Below are positions 1-10,073 of a stretch of 64,000 bases of DNA, piece by piece. The notes under the pieces were generated by a model that was not told the origin of the DNA, made no database searches, and saw only the letters and a program-made list of their open reading frames with translations. The first letter of the stretch is position 1. The number at the start of each line of letters is the position of its first letter. This DNA is from Pithys albifrons albifrons. Lineage: Eukaryota > Chordata > Aves > Passeriformes > Thamnophilidae. The position numbers and the translations under genes are program-made. The stretch lies in assembly GCF_047495875.1 (NCBI RefSeq), contig NC_092497.1, positions 27,657,889 to 27,721,888 on the forward strand, in the 5' to 3' direction.

Positions 1-3000
1 CCATCACTGTCCTGTTCTGTTACGTTGGACACTTTATGCAATCTATTGGGGTAGGATAGAACGAAATATACAGTTATTTAGAGAGGGCTGAGAAAGAGCT
101 GAATACCTACTGGGTCCCACAAAATCCCAGCTGTGTAACATCCCTATGTATTTACATTTACAGTACCTACTCTAAATCATTTTACTCTAAACCGTAAGAC
201 CATAAATCTGTTCAAAAATCAGAAAACTGGGCATCCCAGTCAATACCAGACTTCACTGGACACGTAGGAGGACTCACAGTCTTCAAGGGCAACATTGTGC
301 AATTTTGCTAAAGGTTACTACCCAGTCTTTGTTTTTCACCCTTCCCTACCCAAAGGCTGATGAATGCCATATGGATCCTGAGACTCCAGTTTTAGACTGA
401 AATATTAATTTAAATTTTTGCCAGGTTTTTCCCTTTTCTGTGTGACCTCTGTGAACACAGGAATCTTAAGCTCATCTAAAAGACACCAGAAATATCTGGC
501 TTTGGACCTAATTTATTTTGGACGAGATATGCTGCCAGATACCAGCTTGAAAGACAGGACCAAATGGTGGAGCCCATTATTTATATAACACTGTGACAGA
601 AGTGAGACACCTGGGTTCATTGTCTTCTCAGTCTCAAAGGCTGAAAAATTTTAAATTAAATCTATGTGTCCTTTTTGTTATGAGAATAGCAAAGTCATCA
701 GCCTTCTTAGGCTAAGCTGCACTGTCAGTACAAGGGAGTACAGCTTTGGATCTCTGGCTTTCAGGGATTCAGTTATGCTTCTGGTACCTGCTTCCTGTTC
801 TGCTAATACTTCTAATCTAGTGCTTTTGGTTTTAATACTTCACAAGAGGACTCAAAGCCCCAGAACTCCCACGTTTTCTAGGAAATGAAGGCATCCTTCC
901 TACTTCCAGAGAAAATGCTGTAATCCACCTCGGGTTTTTGGTTTTTTTTTCTTCACTATGTAGGCTAATGGTTACATTTTCTTCACCTGAGACAACTCGT
1001 ACTCCGTGTGGACAAAATGATCCAAAGTGAGTACTGGGCCATATTATTCATATAAGTGAAGACAGTACTCTACAGATATATCCATCTGCTTATACAGCAG
1101 AAAGTCAGATGGGACTTCAGGTGTTTCCCTGTTAACATTCTTTTTTAGCCCATTTGTACAGCTCTGTGCTCTCTCTTGTAACCGCTCAGGCCCTCTTCTT
1201 AGCATCTCTTACGTGTCTATGCGCTGTGGAGGAAATCTGTGCACTTTAGGCTGAATTATGGATTTCAATCCAAACAGACTGGTGTTGCCTCTAGTTTGTG
1301 TCAGCTTTCATTCCTTATGTGTTGCAGTCTTGTAGTATTATTGGGTGAGAATCTGATTTTTTTTTTCCCAAGTAACATTGCGTTGCTATAGTTATCCTTG
1401 TATTGTTCACTTCAGGATTAGATTTCTCCTGAACTCTTTTTGACCCTTCCCCCGAACATCATACATTTCAATCTATTTCTCCATCAAAAAACTTAATGCC
1501 TAGAGTTTATGATTGCTAGGGGCTCTCAGTTTTGTCCTAGGATTCACACATAGCATTGGTCTTGTCTGATCATCTGAAATCCTGTCCCAGTAAATGATTC
1601 TCTCCTCATGTTGTCTCTTGAGTGCTGGCATTGGCTGAAGAAGACCTAATAGCTTTGGTTTTGGTGCAGGGAGAGACAGGTGCCTTTCTTTAAAAACTTT
1701 TAGTGAAGAGTCATGATGGCAGAAATTGCATACTCCTTGTGGTATGATCTGTGGTAAACATCTTTGAGGAGTGAATATAGTCTGATCTGTTACAGAATGT
1801 GTTAAAACCTGAGGAGGGGTTAGAGAAATCCATGTAGAAGTCAATAATGAATATCAAATCATTCCTTCATTTCTGGCACTTTTTCATTCTCTGTACTCTT
1901 TGAATTAGCCATAAGGACACTAATAAATTAAATAAATTCTGCAGTAATCCTGTCTATTATTTGTCAGCCACCTGAAACTGTAGATTAAAGACATGATAGC
2001 TGCCAAAATGAGTATGCAATGAATATTTTGCCTGGTTTTGCTATGTCAACAACAAGCCTCATGTGAATGAATCACTGCAGCCCCAGTGAAACCAACTGTG
2101 CAGGTCTTTGCATGCAACAGGTTAGAGGGTTAAGGCCACACATCCTGATTTGCACAGTTACACACAGATAACTTTGCACTGATGAATGGTTTCCCTTATT
2201 TTTATGACCTCTGAAGCACAAAGAATTGCCTTCCTTATTTTATTTATGTTGTAAATGCAAAGTTGCTTGTTATCTTTCAGCATTTGTAGGATCTTGGCCC
2301 AGAGCAATAAAATTAAACAAATAATTTATTATGTCTCTATTTCTTTTTAAAAATACCAGTCACCTGTGAGCACCTGGCGTAACAGCCTGTTTTATTAGTG
2401 TGTTATACCTTTCTTTCACGTGGGTTCCAAAGTCTCCTTACCAGTAGAAAGAGTCAGAAAACCCCTTTTTTCCCCCAGTCATAGGATACCTACAATTTTC
2501 AGAACTCCAAAGAACATCTGTCCATTGAGAATGAGTACAGGGCTTTTTGTTGTTTTTTGTTTGTTTATTTTGTTGTTGGTGATGGTTTTGTTTTGTTTTT
2601 CCTGTGTTTTGTTCTGTTTTTTTTTCTGTGAGACACTTTACCTTTTCTGAATGTTTCATTCACTATTTTATTTGATATAAATTCAAACCTTTTCTATGTA
2701 GCTTTTCTTCCTGTCATTGGGACACAGTAGGGTGTGGAAATGCTGTGCAATACTGACACCTGCCAATACTTGTCTGAAGAGCACCAATCAACTTACCAGT
2801 GCCTCCTCATGACCTGACTCTTCTGCAGGGGGGAAAATCCTCTTGACTTCATCAGTAGTTTGAAAAGATATGTTGGAGTATTCTCCTCTTTTGTTTATTT
2901 TTTTTTTTATTCAGCTGGAGAAAATAAATCTAGAGAAATCTTCCAATCCAAAGAGAAATTTAGAATCCTGCAAGCAAAATACGTATGCACCCAATCATTT

Positions 3001-3843
3001 TAGTGATATATTACTTTGTCTAATCATTAGCTTAAAATGCCATGTAAGAATTTATAATCCACAGTAAATCATTTAGTAAAAATTATTTTAATGTACTTCT
3101 GACTAATGTAAAACAGTCTAGTTTCCACACTCAGTTGGCTGCCAAACATTGTTTAAGAAAAATTGGACTGTGTGATCCAAGACGACATAAGTTATAGCAG
3201 ATACGACGCTCCAATATAGTGTTGGTTTGCAGATTATTTGGTTTAAGAGACAGGAAGATGACATATTAAGTAGCATGAAGATTGCCAGGCCTATTTTGTG
3301 CCTTAATTAGGATGCTTTGCAATTCTATGTTTAATTCTTTTCAAAGTCTGCTTGAGAAGAGAGACTCCTCTCATAGCCTTTGTGACTATCTTATCTGCAA
3401 TAATATCAGAAAGGTGGACGTGCTGGAATGGGAAAAGGTGCCATAATTGGAAAAAATTGGAAAGTGATGGTTCATTTACTAACTCAGTGGAAAAATAAAG
3501 AGGTTAATTCTCTGGCAGATGCACAAAATTTCTCTTCTTAGTGTGACAGTGGATGAGTTAAAGTTTAAAAAACAATTGAACCAAACATGCTCTGTTCCGA
3601 AGTTCAGAAGGAAACAAGGAGCTGTGAGTCATGTGGATGTCCATGACAAGTGAACACATAGTTGAGGAGGGAGACAAGACCCCTGGGCTTAAGGAACAAT
3701 AATATGTGAAACACAGCAAGCAGTAATAAACAGTGAATATGAGGGAGTCATCTTCTTTATTCCCAAGTTTTTAAATTTAGATTTTTATTTGAAAATAAAG
3801 GAGAAACCAAGGCTATATGAATACCAATTTTAATATAGACAAC
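1..3843. other. Gene-free AT-rich stretch
   Basis: I see no exon, RNA gene or well-formed repeat here. The longest open frame (114 codons, minus strand, 1500-1844) has no recognisable domain. A T/G-rich low-complexity patch lies at about 2545-2640. The stretch is taken to be ordinary intergenic DNA. Confidence 0.5.
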
Positions 3844-3976
3844 TCTGAGATTAGCTCAGTTGCTTAAAGCATGGTGCTAATAATGCCAAGGTTGTGCGTT
3901 GGATCCCCTGTAGAGGCCATTCACTTAACAGCTGAACTTGGTGATCCTTGTGGGTTCTTTCCAACTCAGAATAGTG
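3844..3976 (+). mobile_element. tRNA-Ile-derived SINE (TguSINE1-like)
   Basis: The first ~75 bases read like a diverged tRNA-Ile gene: a TTAGCTCAGT box A region, an anticodon loop with AAT (GGTGCTAATAATGCC) and a GGTTGTGCGTTGGATCCC box B region. The second half reads GTGATCCTTGTGGGTTCTTTCC..., like the 3' end of CR1. This head and tail combination is that of the SINE family described in passerine birds. Two further copies lie at 34105-34241 (+) and 30107-30232 (-). Confidence 0.8.
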
Positions 3977-5749
3977 AATAGTCATTTCAGCGAAGTGTTT
4001 TCTATTCACTAACTTATAATAGATATATTCTTTCTGCTGTCACAGCCAAAATCTTCTGGAAAATGAGACACTTTTATATTGACTGGCATTTTGTACCTTC
4101 TATGTTTCCTTAGATTTTATCAGCATCATAGTGGTGAGAGAAGCAGAAGGGGAGGTCTCTTCCACAGCCATTGCAACGTGATGCAGCACAGCTGGAAATC
4201 AACTGTGATATTATTAGTAGTACAGGTGTCACACCATGGGTGAATATTTGCTTAGCTTTGCAAAGAGTTTGTTCAGCCCTCCATGCTTCTCCCACTACAG
4301 GATTTCCAGTACCTGAGGCAACTGGCTCTAGCCTCGCTGGTACTTCTGCCTCTAGTATTGCAGTCACAGATCCCAGCAATTTGTGCAGGATACCTATGAT
4401 CTCAGATCCCTTTGATGCATGGGAAAACATCTACCTCATTGTGCCTGTCTGCAAATTCACTGTCACAGCTTTGCCTGTGTGTCAAGTATGACAGCCTGTT
4501 CCCAGCACTGAAACTGCATAGTTGCTATGCAGCTTCTGCAGACATCCTATTCACGTCACTGCCTCCAATGCTCCTTTTAATAATACTTTATGATCAAGTG
4601 AGAATAACTCTTCTAAACACTGTGCAAAGAACAGCCTTTGCAAACTCAAGTGTCAATACACAAGAACCACTGGGTTTCCAGAAAAGCAGACTTTAGCAAC
4701 ATTGAGAACACTGCATATAGCAGTAAGGAAGGCAAAACTATTCCCTGGGAAGTTAAAAAATCCATTTCATTCCTTTATTTTATAGCCCAAATGGCCATAA
4801 GTGACTAATGACTTCTGAATTAATATTTTTTGGAGTACCCATCTGTAACACCTGAAAGCTATCTGTTTTTCATAATGTTATTGAGCATTTTCTAACAGTT
4901 TGGCTGCTTTTAGAAAAGGTACTCAAAAAGCAGATGCATCTAAAATTAGTTTTAGGAGGAGACAACAAAGATAGGAGGCAGCTGGTTAGTATTTGTTTGA
5001 GAACAGGTGAGGTTGAATGAATGTGAAGGTTTTATGCAGCAGGAAACAAGACAGCCGGGAAATTAAAACAAAACTAAGATAAACAGATTCAAGAGAACTA
5101 TTAGACCTGTTTGGACCTACTTTCTCCTGCCGTTATCACTGATCAGCATCTGTCCACTCAAGGGTAACTTACCTTCTGCATGATGCAGCATCTGTGCTTA
5201 CAAGTCAGAAGATCCAAGCAAGACTTGCTTAATGTTAAGTTTGGTTCTGTCTGTGGCTGGAGTAACAGCGCAGAGCCCTGAGGAAGAAGACAAGGTTCAC
5301 CTGCAATATCAAGAGTACTACTTGGACTCAGGGACAGAGTGTTAGGGCAGATCCAAAAATTAAGACAGCAGAGGATGGTCAACCCCGCCCCTGTGTCATT
5401 TATGTGTCAGGTCAGACCCACTGGTGGATGTGAGCACTAGTCTCATTGAGTGGGGAAGTCAGTCACTTTTTTCTCTATGCTGGGCACTGCACAGACACCC
5501 GACCAGCAGCTGGGAGGTAAATATTCCTTGCAACACTTATACACAACTCACATGCATCTTAGAGTGTGAACTTGCCAAGTTTTGGTGCCACTGCCTCTCC
5601 TCCCTCTCTTCTACTGTCAGAGGTTCAAACAAAGAAAGGTGGTGGGAGAAGTGTTCCTTCAGGGAATTTTTCTCTCCCTACCAACACAAAGGTCTAGGGA
5701 GTTGAAGTGCCAGGACTGAGAACAAAGGAGTAGTCGATGACTCTAGATT
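3977..5749. other. Unassigned intergenic sequence
   Basis: No gene recognised. Two opposite open frames of 106 codons overlap at 4110-4491. They show no domain and no splice structure, so I do not call a gene. Confidence 0.4.
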
Positions 5750-6512
5750 CCAACATAATGGTGAGGTGGAGGTGAGGAACAAACTCCCAGCACCTGGGAG
5801 GGGGAGAGGCTTTTGCTTTGTGCTGGCTTCACTTTGTTTTGGGCAGCTCCTGGGGAGAAGCCACTGTCTTGCTGAGCTGGTGCCAGCTCCTTCTGGCTCT
5901 GCTCTTCACTTTCCCTGCTCTGGGCAACCTGAGCTTTAGAGAAAGAGAGAGGAGAGTCAGGAGAGTCACAGCTACTTTGGCATATGCTGCAGACCCCTTT
6001 TTTCCTGGGGACCAACTTTGACTGCAAGGAGATTTCTGGGAACTACCACTACACCTCAACTCCCAATGTTTCTTTCTTTGAACATAGGACAAGGAGAGAG
6101 AGCCTGCTCTTCCCCACAGAAAAAGCTCCATCCTGCCCCATGTGAGTCATACACTCCCCCTTGTCTTTGCCTTGCCAGTAAAAGACAGAATTCATCTTGC
6201 AGCCAGCCAAGGTGTGACACTGCCACTATCCATAAATATAATTGCACCAGGAGGAACCTACAGTTTTGGGGGGTTGTGTTGTTTGGTTTTTTTGTCAGTG
6301 CTGGGGGAGTAGTTTGCTCTGATCTGTTTATAGTTATATCTATATCTACATCTATATCTGACAGTTAAGAACAGTTATACTTCTTACATACATTTTCTAA
6401 TTAAAGCTTTTTAAAAAAAATTAATAAAGAGTGACATGGTTATTGAGGAGGAATCCTCTCCTCTGGTCTTGGTAAACACTTTGGTTTCCCTTAAACTAGG
6501 ACATCTACCCTC
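5750..6512 (+). mobile_element. Diverged solo LTR related to the nested ERV family
   Basis: The right half follows the same order of blocks as the LTRs at 9320-10012 and 21649-22346: a TGCAGCCAGCC...TGTGACA block near 6198, an AGGAGGAACCTACAG block near 6250, a T/G-rich tract, a TATATCTATATC tract near 6333, AATTAAAGC and AATAAAGAGTG, GAGGAGGAATCC near 6446, and an end reading TTTCCCTTAAACTAGGACA at 6512. It is clearly older than those LTRs. The left edge (about 5700-5750) cannot be fixed by eye, and I could not find a target duplication. Confidence 0.55.
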
Positions 6513-8365
6513 CACAAGTGATGATACAGCAGAGCTTTGATCTTGACTAAGTTAAAACAGGCCAGTGACATCTGATAGGACTTTGAAGGTCAGGAATGTG
6601 GCATCACCTCTGTTGTGCAACTGTAGACAGATGGTGTCCATTCGGCATGCCAGCTTTCCCTGGAGCAGAGATTACGTCTTCTGCTCTGGAGCTTTAGGTG
6701 TCTAGGATCTAGGGTCTGGAGCTGTCTCCCACACCATCCCATCCACACTGTTTTTTCTCCCTTCTGTAGCTCATGACAAAAGAGAAAGTTATCTCAGTGG
6801 GCACCTTCAGGGCTCCTCTACTTGAAATTCTTGCCTGTCCTTTTCTGCAATTCCCTTTAATCCTGTGACTGAGCCTGGCACAACCTCTAGTAACAGAGGA
6901 TTGTGCTTCCACCCCGGTACATCCAGTACCTATCATGTTCTTAAGGGCTTGGCCTATGCCAGTAGTTTGCATACCCATTGCTGAGTGAGAAAACCCTGCA
7001 AAAATGGCACTCTGGGCCATAGCTTTTCTTTGGCTAATTCCAAAACTCTTGTCTACTCAGCCAATAGGACTGTTAGCTGTGAAAAAATTAATGTGTAAAA
7101 GGAATCATATGTATGCATGTATTTGCACATCACTATTTTGTCTAAACAGCGACATCTCCTGATACCCATGCTGCAGCTGTGTTAGTGGCGTACTACTCCA
7201 ATAAAGTTGTTGTTACACACAGTAAACGACCTCCTGAGGGCCACTCTTAACAAGAACCATGTCTGCTCCTGCATTTCTTTTAGTGCCAAGCATGCTGTCT
7301 GCACTTAACAGCTATTAATAATAACAGAAGAAATCACAAAGCTTCATAGGATAGAATAAAGCCTGCTTAAAGGCAGTTCTTTGAGGGCTGTCCTACTTTG
7401 CTTGTATTCATATACCCAAACTGAATCTATTTAAGATGACAAAGTTAAAGTTACCAATTTAATGTAACTCTGAGTCTGAAGTTTTGCCAGCCATTTACGG
7501 CAAAGATTATTTCTATAAACAAAATTCACTTTCTAAAGGAACATTCACTTCAGCTTTTTAACTGATTTCCTGGAGGAAACAGTTGTGTTGGTGAAAATTC
7601 AAATATGCTGTTTACTCATATGTTATTTACAAATTGTTTATAAAAGCAGTGAGGATTTCTGTTTTGGACATTTTCTGGCAGTTATTTGATTGAAGCAGGT
7701 TTGAAGCATTCGTCATATTCTTCAGCTCCTTTAGCTGGCTGGTAAATTACAAGGATGTGATATGAAGGTAATTATTTTTCAGATGTATTGGGCCTATCTG
7801 GCATAATGGTGGGCAGTAACACTATTTTAATTGGTTGCATCTAGGGAAAAATAGCTAAATTTATTCCAGTTTTGCAGATAATGAGCATCTTAGAAGTTTC
7901 CACAGAGGGATGAAAAAACATAACCAGGTATGAATCATGAAAAGCCGTGTGCAATTTGCCACTTTTGAAACAGACAGATTTCTCTCAGTTCTCTGTTAAA
8001 GGTCAGACAAAGATTCCTCTCTCACAATGGTGAGAGGAAAGAGAGCTGGATAACATAAAATTATGCTGTTGATGGTACCAAATAGGATTAGGTGATTCTT
8101 TAATAAATGGACAACGGAAAACTTTAACTACAAGATACAAATTCTGAAATATTTTTATTATTATGAAATATATTGTAGCTTCTATAGTTTGTGTATGTAC
8201 GTATGGCCAGACTTCGCAAACGAAGATTTGGAAAGGGCTCCTTCCACGTGGGTGTGCCCTTCCAGCCTGCACAGTGGATGTTTCAGGTGAGGCACAGCGT
8301 GCGCAGAACTGGCCCCACCCTTTAACTCCTCAGGTCCATCTGCCATGGCCGAGTGAGCTTGGACA
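6513..8365. other. Unassigned intergenic sequence
   Basis: No gene, RNA or repeat that I can support. AT-rich, with only short open frames. Confidence 0.4.
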
Positions 8366-8390
8366 GTGACAGTGAAGTCCTCGGGACTGT

Positions 8391-8452
8391 CACAGCACCC
8401 GGTACTAACTGGGACTTACCCTGCTCAGCATCTGAGATCTGACGGGATGGGA
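8391..8452 (-). pseudogene. 5S rRNA-derived fragment
   Basis: On the minus strand the segment matches the middle and 3' part of vertebrate 5S rRNA: the block around CCCTGCTCAGCATCTGAGATC on the plus strand corresponds to the 5S internal promoter region, and CAGCACCCGGTA matches its 3' end. The part between them is deleted, so it cannot be a working 5S gene. It lies about 30 bases from a tRNA-Gln-like sequence in the same orientation, so the two may have arrived as one chimeric retrocopy. Confidence 0.6.
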
Positions 8453-8482
8453 TGGCAGGGAGGCATTGAACTGCCAGGGGAT

Positions 8483-8555
8483 GGTCCCCACTGAGATTCG
8501 AACTGAGGACCTTGGGATTCAGAGTCCAGAGTGCTCTCCTTTACACCATGGGACC
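8483..8555 (-). pseudogene. tRNA-Gln(CUG)-like pseudogene
   Basis: The minus strand reads as a 73-base tRNA-Gln: acceptor start GGTCCCATGGTGTAA, anticodon loop CTCTGAA with anticodon CTG, T loop TTCGAAT, and 3' acceptor GGGGACC. Pairing is damaged: two mismatches in the anticodon stem, one in the T stem, and one extra G in the 3' acceptor strand. The D loop also differs from a normal tRNA-Gln. I therefore call a pseudogene or tRNA-derived retrocopy rather than a functional gene. Confidence 0.6.
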
Positions 8556-9314
8556 ACCACCTATAGTTTATGCTCTGATAATGAACAAGGAACAATAACA
8601 TCAACTTCCAAAAAATACCAATGAATACTTTTTCCTGATATTTTCATTCTTGCTTTTTGTCTTTAGCAACTTAATATAGACCTATGCTAATAGGTTCAAT
8701 CAAGGTGTGTGCGTTTTAGGCATTTCCACTTGTGATTATCAGCTACATGCAATTATGCAACCCAGGATGTTCTAAATGGGCTCCTGATATGACTCTCAAT
8801 CATACAGTGTCTTTTGACCTCATTGCTTGTACTGTACATTTCACTTGACTAAAATATGTGTCCAGTGCGACAGAGAAGGATACAAGCAGAGATTCTATGT
8901 TCTATATTTAGTATCCTGTTATCACCTCTAGGCCTTTGACAGGGAGTTCTTCAGACTAGCCTACTTGTCTTGTACTTCCACGCTGATATTCATACACTGT
9001 TGAAATAGCAAAAATAATAGCTAGATGAAAAAGTTTATAGTAAATTTTTTTTTCTGGACATATAAAACACATGATGAATCTGGCAACCATAACATTTTTG
9101 TTAGTTTTTTTATGGAATCTAAGGAAAATCTCTAATTTATATTGCTCAGTGGCAGTTTAATGGTGTTGCCCATTATGAAAAGTTGAGGGACCTAATGCTC
9201 CCAACACCAATATAAGCAACTAAGTGCCAGATAAAAAGACCCTGAATTCATTGTTACACTTGCACCAACAATACTTACACTGATATTCATTCTGAGCTGA
9301 TGATATTCCAAGTG
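8556..9314. other. Unassigned intergenic sequence
   Basis: No gene or repeat recognised between the tRNA-like sequence and the left target duplication of the retroviral complex. Confidence 0.4.
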
Positions 9315-9319
9315 AATTG
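9315..9319. repeat. Left target-site duplication of element A
   Basis: The bases AATTG precede the 5' LTR. After the 3' LTR the flank starts ATTG directly behind the terminal CA (22347-22350). This fits a 4-bp duplication, or a 5-bp one in which one A of the junction was lost. Confidence 0.6.
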
Positions 9320-10012
9320 TGTTGTAGTTTGGGATTATTATGTAAATTCTCTCCCCTGCCACTTAACTGCCCAGGCCAGTGGTTAACAAAAGAAGCAGTT
9401 AACTGTTGATTGCTGGGGTGGGGGCAGGTTTGTCTCTTTTGGGTTTTTTTTTTTGGATATTCTCCCCAGTATTGGCTTGGTGGAACGGGGGAGTGGGGGT
9501 TCGAAGGAGGCAGGCTGCCCTGCTGGTTACTGCTGGGGTTTTCCTGGCTGTCTTGCCGCTGCCCACTTCGGACTACTTTTCGTGCCGTGCTGCTGCTGCT
9601 GCCTGCCTTGGATTTGCTGCTGGTTGCTCGTACCTTTCTGCTTCTTGGACGGGGAACACAGGGGGAAGAGACTGAGTCCATCTGAAAGCTCACTGCTCGT
9701 TTGTCTCGCTGGAGAGGGACTGAAACTCACTCTGCAGCCAGCCGGGCTGTGACAAGGATACTTAAGTATAACCTTTTCTCCCGGAGGAAAACCTGCTGGG
9801 TTTTGTTGTTGTTTTGGTTTTTTTCTTTCTCATGTGGTGTTGGGGAAGTGGGTTGCACTAGTCTGTTTACATATATATATATATAGCAGTTATCCTTCTT
9901 GTATTAAAATTCCTTTTCTTAAATTTGATAGAGTGGTGTGATTATCGTGGAGGAGGCCCCTTCCCTGCTTGTGGGTAAAACATTTTGGTTTTTTTCCCCT
10001 CAAACCGAGACA
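9320..10012 (+). repeat. 5' LTR of element A
   Basis: 693 bp, starting TGTTGTAG and ending GAGACA. It contains a short (TA)n tract at about 9870-9885 that may serve as a TATA region, an ATTAAA at about 9905 as a possible poly(A) signal, and a CTG-rich stretch near 9588. The 3' partner is at 21649-22346. Confidence 0.9.
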
Positions 10013-10017
10013 TTTCT

Positions 10018-10035
10018 TGGCGCCCACCGTGGGGC
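10018..10035 (+). other. Primer binding site of element A
   Basis: TGGCGCCCACCGTGGGGC lies five bases after the LTR. It differs at one position from the 18-base site complementary to tRNA-Lys(1,2), as known from other retroviruses. The tRNA assignment is from memory of the family pattern. Confidence 0.75.
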
Positions 10036-10073
10036 TTGTAAACAAAGAAGGATAACTGCTATTTTGTGGCACC

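Noticed and set aside
4110..4491. Opposite 106-codon open frames
   Set aside because: Same length on both strands, no domain, no splice sites. Most likely chance.
8483..8555. Functional tRNA-Gln gene
   Set aside because: Mismatches in the anticodon and T stems and an extra acceptor base argue for a pseudogene.
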